Below are positions 1-6,506 of a DNA stretch of 7,472 nt, in pieces. The notes under the pieces were generated by a model that ran no database searches, was not told where the DNA came from, and saw nothing but the letters and a program-made list of their open reading frames with translations. Source of the stretch: Planctomycetaceae bacterium (lineage in GTDB: Bacteria; Planctomycetota; Phycisphaerae; Phycisphaerales; SM1A02); contig NYVB01000179.1 of the NCBI GenBank assembly GCA_002684315.1, positions 1 through 7,472 on the forward strand, given 5' to 3'. The translations under genes were made by a program, and so were the position numbers. Positions within the stretch are counted from its first letter, which is position 1, and every line of letters starts with the position of its first letter.

Positions 1-925
1 AGACGCCCGTGGAGAACACCGGATCGATGAACGTCGCAGCATCACCACACAGGAAATAACCGGAACCCGCATACGGCTTGCATTGATAGGAGAAGTCGGC
101 TTCCACGTGGTTCGCACCCGCGGGGAGCTCGTTGGGCTCGCACGCGACGGCGTTCGCGCACAGCTCAGCCATCACGGGGCAGCGCTTGATGGCCCAGTCG
201 AGAAAACGAGACGCAGGGACGTTGACCCGTTTCACGAAGGTGTGATCGGCGACGACTCCGATGCTGGTTCGTTGATCATCGATGGGGATCAACCAGAACC
301 ATGCGTCCTCGCACATCACAATGCGTGCGAATCCACCCTTGTCGCCATCGTTCCTCTGCACGCCGGTGAAGTGTGCGAAGTAACCGACGTTGCTCAACTC
401 GGGAAATTTCACCTTGGTTCCGAGGTGACGTGCCACGACGGTGGCACCGCCGGTGGCGTCGATCAGGAATCGCGCCTTCTTGACTCCGCTGGTCGAGACG
501 ATTTCGACGTCATCATCCTCGAGCCGGTTGATCCCGATGACCTTCTCTGAATGAAGAACCTCGACACCGGCATCGCGTGCCGCATCGAGAAGCATCGCAT
601 CGAAGGGAGCGCGTTCGACGTTGAAGGACTTCGAATTTCGATTGACCAATCCATTTTGAAACCAGAAATCAGCTGGCTCCTGCTGTCCGTGACCGAGCGT
701 GAAGGAACCACCCAGCTTCTCGACATGAGGAAGCTCGAGAAAGGCCTGTTCCAGACCCATGTCCTTCAGTTGGAGGTAGGTCTCGGGAAGAAAGGACTCA
801 CCGATTCGAAAGCGGGGAAACTCCGACTTCTCAAGCAACAACACCTTGAGGTCGCGACGGGCCATCTCGAATGCAGCGGTGGCTCCGGTGGGTCCCCCAC
901 CGAGCACGATCGCGTCGTATTTCAT
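1..925 (-). CDS. FAD-dependent halogenase-like monooxygenase, 3' end beyond window
   Basis: This is a flavoprotein of the flavin-dependent halogenase / geranylgeranyl-reductase-like superfamily. 308 codons are visible and the C-terminus lies off the left edge. Seen in the translation: an N-terminal Rossmann FAD motif GGGPTGATAA (residues 9-18), the family signature PRFRIGES (37-44), a lysine at 70 in EKLGGSF where phenolic halogenases carry their catalytic lysine, IDATG (155-159), the halogenase hallmark WxWxIP as WFWLIP (209-214), and the second FAD motif GDAATFIDPVFSTG (294-307). Halogenases use FADH2, oxygen and halide, and the lysine forms a haloamine. Some relatives with the same motifs only oxidise, so halogenation is inferred. 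The neighbouring chorismatase makes a hydroxybenzoate-type aromatic, a plausible substrate once carrier-bound. Start: the ATG at 925 gives the usual family N-terminus (MKYDAIVLGGG). An in-frame ATG at 940 adds five residues, and neither has a well-placed ribosome binding site. Confidence 0.85.
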   Translation of the reverse strand, partial: MKYDAIVLGGGPTGATAAFEMARRDLKVLLLEKSEFPRFRIGESFLPETYLQLKDMGLEQAFLELPHVEKLGGSFTLGHGQQEPADFWFQNGLVNRNSKSFNVERAPFDAMLLDAARDAGVEVLHSEKVIGINRLEDDDVEIVSTSGVKKARFLIDATGGATVVARHLGTKVKFPELSNVGYFAHFTGVQRNDGDKGGFARIVMCEDAWFWLIPIDDQRTSIGVVADHTFVKRVNVPASRFLDWAIKRCPVMAELCANAVACEPNELPAGANHVEADFSYQCKPYAGSGYFLCGDAATFIDPVFSTGV

Positions 926-969
926 GCTGTCACAAGTCATCGGGGCACGGGAACCTCTCAAAAGACGAT

Positions 970-1908
970 TTACTCGGAAACGACCGCCAGGCCTTCGATC
1001 TCGACGAGAAGCTCATCTCGACAGATCGGTGCATGGATCCATTCGACCGCGACGTCAGGGCGGAAATCCCTGCTCACCACGGACTCGATCTCGGTTCGAT
1101 CGAAGGAATGCTTGTAGTAGATGCGGATATCGGAATACGCATGAAGTGACGCGGATGCGGCATCCGGATCGGACGGGCAGGATGCCGCGAGAATCGATGT
1201 CATGTTGTCGAGGGTCTCGCCGAGCTGTCTCGAGATGTCCTTCTGATAGCGACTGTCCTCGCCGCGAACGCTTGCCGTGCCACCAACCATGACCTGACAC
1301 GTTCCATCATCACGAACCGGCAGGGTCGTGGCTCGAGCGAAACAGGGCGGCTTGGGACCGAACCGTTTGGAATACCGATAGGACGAATGCTGCCGAGGGT
1401 TCTCCACGGCCCGACCCGATGACGGTGCGGTGAGACAGTGGAAGATGTAATCATCACCCACGTGACCCGTGCAGGTCGCAGTCACCACATGTTTCCGAAA
1501 GCCGTCCGGGGATCCGTACCACCGACAGTAGACATCATGTCGTGCCTGGTTGAACAGGTGATACCGACTCATGGCGTCCCCGAGCGGCTCAAGAATGCCG
1601 GGGACGTAGTTCCACATCCTGATCGGACATGGACACGTGAGATCACCCAGATGATCCCTCAGAGATTCGTAGACATCCTCGACGGCCGTGACGAAGGCCT
1701 GCGCCGAAAGCAACGCGGCATCGGGAACGACCATGGAGACGAGCGCGAATCGACCGGAATCGACCGACCGAAGGTGGACGTCGTCCGAGAGCATCCTCCA
1801 GGATGCGTTGCCCAAATCGACGAATCGACCGACCCAGCTCGGCGCATCGATCAAGTCGACGGGGACGGGCGCGTCCAGTTGTTGATGGTCGTGTTCAAGC
1901 TCAGTCAT
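970..1908 (-). CDS. xanB2: Chorismatase (FkbO/Hyg5/XanB2 family), probable 3-hydroxybenzoate synthase
   Basis: The cytoplasmic enzyme is predicted to convert chorismate to a hydroxybenzoate plus pyruvate. The 312-residue protein shows family motifs: RMWNYVPGI (97-105), RYHLFNQAR (115-123), KRFGPKPPCFARAT (181-194), VGGTASVRGE (208-217) and the RidA-like C-terminal strand ICRDELLVEIEG (295-306). E303 fits the catalytic glutamate. C296, seven residues before it, and the glycine at 209 match in spacing the residues that, as I recall, mark the Hyg5/XanB2 type (3-hydroxybenzoate) rather than the FkbO type. Length is near the family norm. In Xanthomonas this enzyme supplies the aryl starter of xanthomonadin and sits beside a halogenase-like gene, as here. 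Start: the ATG at 1908 overlaps the ketosynthase stop by 8 bp and follows GGTGG. A TTG at 1923 would add five residues and is less likely. The family call is firm; the exact product isomer is inferred. Confidence 0.88.
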   Translation of the reverse strand: MTELEHDHQQLDAPVPVDLIDAPSWVGRFVDLGNASWRMLSDDVHLRSVDSGRFALVSMVVPDAALLSAQAFVTAVEDVYESLRDHLGDLTCPCPIRMWNYVPGILEPLGDAMSRYHLFNQARHDVYCRWYGSPDGFRKHVVTATCTGHVGDDYIFHCLTAPSSGRAVENPRQHSSYRYSKRFGPKPPCFARATTLPVRDDGTCQVMVGGTASVRGEDSRYQKDISRQLGETLDNMTSILAASCPSDPDAASASLHAYSDIRIYYKHSFDRTEIESVVSRDFRPDVAVEWIHAPICRDELLVEIEGLAVVSE

Positions 1909-4120
1909 GGTCCACCACTTCAAGAATCAATCCGCTCACGGAGCCGTGCATGTCACTGGCGATGACGGCGAAATCACCGGTTTCGGTGCGTGCCGACATC
2001 GGAGTGACGCCATTTGGAGACACACCTGCCAGCAAGGCGGCGGAAAGTGCGGCCAGGGGTGTCACACAATGTGATTCTACGTCATCATCGGCCCGGTCCC
2101 GGTCGATCGCCCGCCCACACCCCGCGCTGAGCGCAAGAGAGGGGATGACTCGCTGCGGAAGACCGATCTGTCGACGGATGAGCTCGATCTGATGGTCGGA
2201 GGAGGCATCATTCGAATCGTAGCCGAAGGCGGAGGCGCCCACGCGAGCCAGCACGGTGGCGCCACGGGCATGCGCGGAGTCCTCGGACTCGAGCACGAAC
2301 ATGATGCCGCCGGCACCTGAGACGATTCCTCGATCGGTGTGACCGTAGAGTCTTTCGGCGGTTGGGCTGAGTTCGTCCGCACCGCCGACGATCGCACGAT
2401 CCCATTCACCATTCCTGATTCGTAGAGCTGCAAGCGAGACGGCGTCGATCCCGGAGGTTCGAGAACCGATGATCGTCTGCGCGGAGCCCTGAAGACCAAG
2501 CATCAGACTGAGGTGCGCGGTCCCGACGTTGGGAACACCTTCTGCGAACATCACGGGGTTGGCGGCGGCGATGCCCTCCTCGACGACTTGCGAGTAATAC
2601 TTCTCGGCGTACTCGGATGATCCATGGGAGGAACCCAGCACTGAACCACAGGTCTTCGAGAAGGACTGAATGTCGTCGATCCCCGCGGAACGCATCGCAT
2701 TGGTGGTGGCAGCCAACACCAATTTCGAGAACATGCTCATTCTTCGAATTCTTCGCGAATCGATGTGCGGGTGAAGCTCGGATTCAGAAATCGCACCTCC
2801 GACCGCCGGCAGATCGTGTTGCAGTCGTTGCAGATACGCCTCATTGCCGACCGCACCCGGCAGGACCACGCCCACACCTGTCACCACGACATCTCTGGAA
2901 GTCTTCGCTGCGGCCACAATCCGCTGCGAAACGTCGGCGCCATCGGACTCGGGGGCGCTGAGCAGGACGCAACTGTTCGCGCCGCCGAAACCAAGCGACA
3001 CGCTCAAGGTGTGGTCGATCTTCGATTCGAAGAGCGGTCCGCAATTGATGGCGACGTCGTCGAATTCCAGCTCTTCGCGGTCGAGGTGCAGAGTTCGGGG
3101 AACACATCCGTCTCGCATCGCCATTGCGGTGAGGATCAGTTCAGCCGCGCCTGCTCCACCGAGGGTGTGACCCAGATAGCTCTTGAACGCCACCAGTGGC
3201 GTCTGCCCGAGATGTCGATCGAACACCGATTTCAAGGCGGCGTATTCGGAGGCGTCGTTGTTCGGAGTCGCGGTGGCATGCGCCGAGATGAGGCCGATGT
3301 CATCCTGGACGAGACCGGATGTCGCGAAGGCCGCCTGAATCGCACGGGCGGCGCCGTCACCCTCGGGATGCGGCTGAGTGAGATGAAATGAATCGGAAGT
3401 CTCACCGAAACCGGAGACACCTGCGAGAACCTCGGCTCCACGATTCCGAGCGTCTTCCGGGCGTTCGATGGCGAGAATGGCATAGCTTTCCCCAAGCTGA
3501 AGCCCGTCTCGATCCGAACTGAACGGCTTGGGACGACTGCCGGAGATCAGGCGAAGGGAGTTGAATCCCGAATAGGCGTATTCGCTGATGGGGTCGTACC
3601 CCCCGACGAGAACGAGATCGAGCATGCCGGCCTCGAGCAGTGAGACGCCGAGACAGATGCTTGCCAATCCCGAACTGCAGGCCGAAGACGTGGTCATCGC
3701 CAGGCCCGACCAACCGTAGGGCTGGAGCAGTCGATCCATGGTGCTTGCCGCCAGGAAGCCATGAATGTCCGAAGGCTGTTTCGAACGGAGATAACTCCCA
3801 CCACTTCGCATGCCGGAAAGCGTGGTTCCAAGAATGATTCCATGACGAACATCGGGAACATAGGGTGAACCCAGCCCGATTTCAGCCAGCACCTCGTCCA
3901 TCGCAGTCCGAAGACGGATGACTTCACGTGGGATCCCGGAGGCATCCTCCGAATCGCGTTCGGCTTCACCACCGATGGGTTCGGGATCGAACCCTTGCTC
4001 GAGGGCTGAGAGTTCCCGGATACCCGAACGACCTTCGAGAACCGATTTCCAACATTCCTGACGGGTGCTGCCAATCGATGACACGAGTCCTGCACCAGTG
4101 ATGACGGCCTGAAAACTCAA
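1901..4120 (-). CDS. Fused beta-ketoacyl synthase and chain-length-factor-like protein
   Basis: A 739-residue protein made of two thiolase-fold ketosynthase units in tandem. The first unit (about 1-390) is a complete KAS II-type condensing enzyme: nucleophile C148 in SSACSSG, H281 in HATATPNND, K313 and H318 in KSYLGHTLGGAGA, and the C-terminal GFGGANS (377-383). The second unit (about 409-739) begins again with VVVTGVGVVLPG and keeps VGGADEL (578-584). Its active-site motif reads GSRTSG, with R554 where Cys should be, and no HGTxT or KS..GH motif is visible, so it should be catalytically dead. That pattern matches a chain length factor. In aryl-polyene and type II polyketide systems KS and CLF are separate subunits of a heterodimer; here they are joined. 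Predicted role: decarboxylative elongation of the ACP-bound polyene. The start is TTG at 4120, with GGAG nine bases upstream and a 4-bp overlap (TTGA) with the acyltransferase stop; it gives the standard KS N-terminus. Confidence 0.93.
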   Translation of the reverse strand: MSFQAVITGAGLVSSIGSTRQECWKSVLEGRSGIRELSALEQGFDPEPIGGEAERDSEDASGIPREVIRLRTAMDEVLAEIGLGSPYVPDVRHGIILGTTLSGMRSGGSYLRSKQPSDIHGFLAASTMDRLLQPYGWSGLAMTTSSACSSGLASICLGVSLLEAGMLDLVLVGGYDPISEYAYSGFNSLRLISGSRPKPFSSDRDGLQLGESYAILAIERPEDARNRGAEVLAGVSGFGETSDSFHLTQPHPEGDGAARAIQAAFATSGLVQDDIGLISAHATATPNNDASEYAALKSVFDRHLGQTPLVAFKSYLGHTLGGAGAAELILTAMAMRDGCVPRTLHLDREELEFDDVAINCGPLFESKIDHTLSVSLGFGGANSCVLLSAPESDGADVSQRIVAAAKTSRDVVVTGVGVVLPGAVGNEAYLQRLQHDLPAVGGAISESELHPHIDSRRIRRMSMFSKLVLAATTNAMRSAGIDDIQSFSKTCGSVLGSSHGSSEYAEKYYSQVVEEGIAAANPVMFAEGVPNVGTAHLSLMLGLQGSAQTIIGSRTSGIDAVSLAALRIRNGEWDRAIVGGADELSPTAERLYGHTDRGIVSGAGGIMFVLESEDSAHARGATVLARVGASAFGYDSNDASSDHQIELIRRQIGLPQRVIPSLALSAGCGRAIDRDRADDDVESHCVTPLAALSAALLAGVSPNGVTPMSARTETGDFAVIASDMHGSVSGLILEVVDHD

Positions 4121-5052
4121 ACTGAACGACTCCGCTGATCAACCGGCTGTATCAATGCACTGTGTGCGGCGAGCCATTGATCGGGATGCTCGCTCACGAC
4201 GTGTTCAATACTACCAGACAAGGCATGCAGAGCCGCCTGATCGAAGGGACGTTCATCCGGTGACACGATGATGGGCGCGCCGATCTCGATTCGAACTCTC
4301 GGAGGTGCGGAATACAGAGAGAAAATCGGAAGAATCGCGGCACCGGAAGCGGCAGCCAACTTCACCGGGCCGAGAGGGATTTCAAGCTGCCCCCCACAGA
4401 AGGGGACGAATTGACCGCTTTGCCCAGGCATCACGCGATCTCCCTGGATCACGACCACGGCATTCCTGGCAAGGGCGTCTCGAAGCTGGAACCAGAGTCC
4501 GAGTCCTTGAGAGGCATCGTTTTCAACGGCCCCGACACGCTGACGGAATTTCGAACGAAGTCGTTCGAAGGGCTCCTGGTCATTCGGCATGTAGACGACG
4601 TGAACCTCGGATTCATGATCCATGATCTCCGCCAGACCGACTTCGTAGGAACCCATGTGCGCGGTGACCACGATGAGTCCCTGACCATGCGCACGCGCCT
4701 GGTCGTAATGCTCGGTGCCCGAAACGGAATCGATGAGACCAAGGTAGTCCTGACGGGTCCAGTCCTGCATCCGATTGAAATCCTGAAGAAACTGGAAATG
4801 TCGTGTGATCACACGACGGGAGAAGGAGGCTCTTTCAGAAGCGGTCGAATTCGGGCCGAGGAGGTAGGCGGCATTCGCAGTGAGATTACGACGAAGGTAT
4901 CGCGAGAAGATGAAGGACACCCAGACCAGAAATGGCTTGATCAGCCTGATCAGGAAAGGGATGCGCCTGCCGAAGAAGAAAAGACCGTGTTGAACGAAGA
5001 GATCGGCCAGCCGCTTGCGAAACCCGTTGCTGGAGCCGGTCGAATCGGTCAC
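4117..5052 (-). CDS. LpxL/HtrB-family lysophospholipid or lipid A-type acyltransferase
   Basis: A 311-residue membrane-associated acyltransferase of the LPLAT / lauroyl-acyltransferase family. Seen: a basic, hydrophobic N-terminal segment (about 24-50, including RLIKPFLVWVSFIFSRYL) suited to the inner-membrane face, the catalytic H-x4-E motif as HMGSYE (H132, E137) preceded by GLIVVTA, and the downstream QGDR motif (203-206). Family members transfer an acyl chain from acyl-ACP to a lipid acceptor. Aryl-polyene clusters usually carry one or more such enzymes, thought to attach the polyene to its lipid or glycolipid anchor. That role is inferred here, and housekeeping lipid A acylation is the alternative. 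The start is GTG at 5052, preceded by AGAGG seven bases upstream, and it overlaps the LolA-like stop by 4 bp (GTGA). The C-terminus overlaps the ketosynthase start by 4 bp. Confidence 0.88.
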   Translation of the reverse strand: MTDSTGSSNGFRKRLADLFVQHGLFFFGRRIPFLIRLIKPFLVWVSFIFSRYLRRNLTANAAYLLGPNSTASERASFSRRVITRHFQFLQDFNRMQDWTRQDYLGLIDSVSGTEHYDQARAHGQGLIVVTAHMGSYEVGLAEIMDHESEVHVVYMPNDQEPFERLRSKFRQRVGAVENDASQGLGLWFQLRDALARNAVVVIQGDRVMPGQSGQFVPFCGGQLEIPLGPVKLAAASGAAILPIFSLYSAPPRVRIEIGAPIIVSPDERPFDQAALHALSGSIEHVVSEHPDQWLAAHSALIQPVDQRSRSV

Positions 5053-5813
5053 GGACCGACCTCTTGATCGGAGTCGCCCGGATTTTCGGCACCGCCGAGC
5101 GGGCGGACCACTCGAACATCCTCAGGCACGACGATCTCGAGTTCATCGGTCGCGATGGGCAGGTTGGTGCGAACATCATCGAAGAACATCTCGGTCTTCT
5201 CGTCATCGGCATTGAACATGACGACTTCGCGGACGATGCCGGTCTCCTCATGAACGCCCAGCCGGATCGAGTTCAGATGCTTTTTCAGCTCGTCGGTGCG
5301 GGGGGTCAGTTCCAGCTGAATGAGTCCCCGTACCGAGGCACGAAGATCGGACTCGATCTCGAAGAAGCGTTGAATTCGTGCGAGTCGAAAGACCGGAGAA
5401 CCCGCCAACTGACTCAGTTGATCACCAAGGGCGTAGACCTCGAGCACGGAAAGATCGGGGTAGTAGATCCGAACGTCGTCCTTCGAAGCCACCAGAACCG
5501 AGGCTGCAGGAGTCCGGGTATCCCAACGAACACGATCCCGGGACATGCGCACGCTGCCGCTTGAAACGAGAGGACGACGCAGAATGTCGGAATGCTTGAC
5601 CTGACGAAACGATGCGTGGAGCGTCTTGATCATGCTTGATTTCGAGTCGATTTCTGACAATGCCTGCGAGAGATCGGCATCGTCCTGTCGTCCCGACGAA
5701 CACAGAATCAACACGGAGAAGACAAGTGAGAGAAGTCCAGTCAAGAAGCCTCTATTCGGTTTCCTCGGTCGCCGAGAGAGCGAGGCTGCCACGCGCCACT
5801 CGGATCGAGTCAT
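5049..5813 (-). CDS. LolA-like outer-membrane lipoprotein carrier
   Basis: A periplasmic LolA-fold protein. After a basic stretch (SRRPRKPNR) comes one hydrophobic segment, GFLTGLLSLVFSVLILCSS, that looks like a signal peptide. The mature part follows the LolA pattern: an early helix with TLHASFRQVKHS, then SSGSVRMSRDRVRWDTRTP, a beta-rich IYYPDLSVLEVYALGDQLSQ and a C-terminal strand region. LolA moves lipoproteins, or in pigment clusters presumably a lipid-linked polyene, across the periplasm. Clusters of this kind carry a LolA homologue next to an MMPL exporter, which is not in this window. The cysteine after LIL does not fit a lipobox well because the preceding residue is Leu. The start is uncertain: ATG at 5813 is chosen, with GTG at 5792 and ATG at 5828 and 5849 also in frame. 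A TTG at 5744 just after the dehydratase stop has AGAGG upstream but would lose the basic n-region. Confidence 0.8.
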   Translation of the reverse strand: MTRSEWRVAASLSRRPRKPNRGFLTGLLSLVFSVLILCSSGRQDDADLSQALSEIDSKSSMIKTLHASFRQVKHSDILRRPLVSSGSVRMSRDRVRWDTRTPAASVLVASKDDVRIYYPDLSVLEVYALGDQLSQLAGSPVFRLARIQRFFEIESDLRASVRGLIQLELTPRTDELKKHLNSIRLGVHEETGIVREVVMFNADDEKTEMFFDDVRTNLPIATDELEIVVPEDVRVVRPLGGAENPGDSDQEVGP

Positions 5814-6183
5814 TGAATGCACAGACATCGAAGAGGTGCAGAGGGCCAAGAGAGCGCGTCAGCGTGGAGGTGAGATGCAAGCCGGCAGGCGGACGGACCT
5901 GGCTTTCGAAACGCACGTCGAACTGAGCCAGCGAAGCCTGGCGGACGGAACCAGCCGGATCGGAAAAAACGACCAGGCCGGAGAGTTGCGCCAGGGATTC
6001 CGCGATCAGGACTCCGGGAACGATCGGTCTTTCGGGAAAATGACCACGAAAGAAATCCTCGTCGCCCACGACATCCCAGCGAGCTTCCGCACGAACTCCG
6101 ATCTCGACCTCGAGGACTTCGGTGAGAAACAGGAACGGTGGCTTGTGGGGAAGCTGTTCGATCAAATGGTCAGCTCGCAACAC
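5752..6183 (-). CDS. FabZ-like 3-hydroxyacyl-ACP dehydratase
   Basis: A 143-residue single hot-dog-fold dehydratase, the usual FabZ length. Seen: the N-terminal LPHKPPFLFL (11-20), and the active-site block FFRGHFPERPIVPGVLIAESLAQ (44-66) with H48 and E62 spaced 14 residues apart as in FabZ. The reaction removes water from a 3-hydroxyacyl-ACP to give a trans-2-enoyl-ACP. Without a following enoyl reduction, repeated rounds produce conjugated double bonds, which is the role of the dehydratases in aryl-polyene synthesis. The start is GTG at 6183, overlapping the end of the ACP gene by 14 bp, with no clear ribosome binding site, so translational coupling is likely. Its 3' end overlaps the probable start of the LolA-like gene. 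A housekeeping fatty-acid FabZ cannot be excluded by sequence, but the operon argues for pathway-specific use. Confidence 0.92.
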   Translation of the reverse strand: MLRADHLIEQLPHKPPFLFLTEVLEVEIGVRAEARWDVVGDEDFFRGHFPERPIVPGVLIAESLAQLSGLVVFSDPAGSVRQASLAQFDVRFESQVRPPAGLHLTSTLTRSLGPLHLFDVCAFNDSIRVARGSLALSATEETE

Positions 6184-6439
6184 AGTCGTCTATGAACGCC
6201 GCAAGAGTGGAGAGATCCTGAAAGACGTCTTTTCCGATCTTCTCGTTGGCGATCTTGATCCCGAACTCTTTCTCCACGCTGGAGATGATCAGGAGGACAT
6301 CCAGTGAGTCGAGGTCATGATCACCACCGATCAGGGCCTCGTCGTCGGCCAGAATCACATCAGGATCGAGCTTCAGCTCCTCCTTGAGAAGTGACTTCAT
6401 TCTGAGGATAGTGGTCATGTTTTCGGTTGTTTCTGACAT
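6170..6439 (-). CDS. Acyl carrier protein
   Basis: An 89-residue acidic four-helix carrier protein. The phosphopantetheine attachment site is S45 in DLDSLD (42-47), followed by a typical helix II (VLLIISSVEKEFGIKI) and a helix III/IV tail ending AAFIDDCVAS. It carries the growing chain as a thioester for the ketosynthase and dehydratase downstream in the same operon. It is the first gene of the minus-strand operon. The start is ATG at 6439, with only a short AGG two bases upstream; an in-frame ATG at 6418 would remove seven residues. Aryl-polyene clusters often have two ACPs. A second one could lie outside the window. Confidence 0.93.
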   Translation of the reverse strand: MSETTENMTTILRMKSLLKEELKLDPDVILADDEALIGGDHDLDSLDVLLIISSVEKEFGIKIANEKIGKDVFQDLSTLAAFIDDCVAS

Positions 6440-6506
6440 GACCTAAAATGGTACACAGTGCCATTCAAGGGTGCCAGAAAGAACGCCTGAACCCGTGAAG
6501 TGGTGG
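6440..6506. promoter_or_regulatory. Divergent intergenic region between ACP operon and methyltransferase
   Basis: This short AT-containing stretch separates two oppositely transcribed genes, so promoters for both are expected here or in the first codons of either gene. On the plus strand TAAAAT at 6444-6449 resembles a -10 box, with no good -35 at 16-18 bp. On the minus strand TTGAAT (6462-6467, read in reverse) could be a -35, but the -10 at 17 bp (TAGGTC) is poor. A 6-bp direct repeat GTGCCA occurs at 6458-6463 and 6471-6476. No convincing operator or terminator is seen. Promoter location is inferred from gene layout. Confidence 0.35.

Noticed and set aside
83..1117. Plus-strand open frames of 155 and 188 codons opposite the halogenase-like gene
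   Set aside because: They are antisense to a protein with clear family motifs and show no recognisable motif of their own. Long antisense frames are common in coding sequence of this composition.
1438..1965. Plus-strand frame of 175 codons opposite the chorismatase
   Set aside because: The minus strand carries a full set of chorismatase motifs; the plus frame has no family features or ribosome binding site.
4411..5067. Plus-strand frame of 218 codons opposite the acyltransferase
   Set aside because: It mirrors the acyltransferase codons and has no recognisable domain; the minus-strand gene has the HX4E and GDR motifs.
5626..6195. Plus-strand frame of 189 codons opposite the dehydratase and LolA start
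   Set aside because: It is a shadow of the FabZ-like gene, whose active-site block is intact on the minus strand.
6455..6480. Sigma-54 type promoter suggested by TGGCAC on the minus strand
   Set aside because: The GC element at the required spacing is absent for both copies of TGGCAC.
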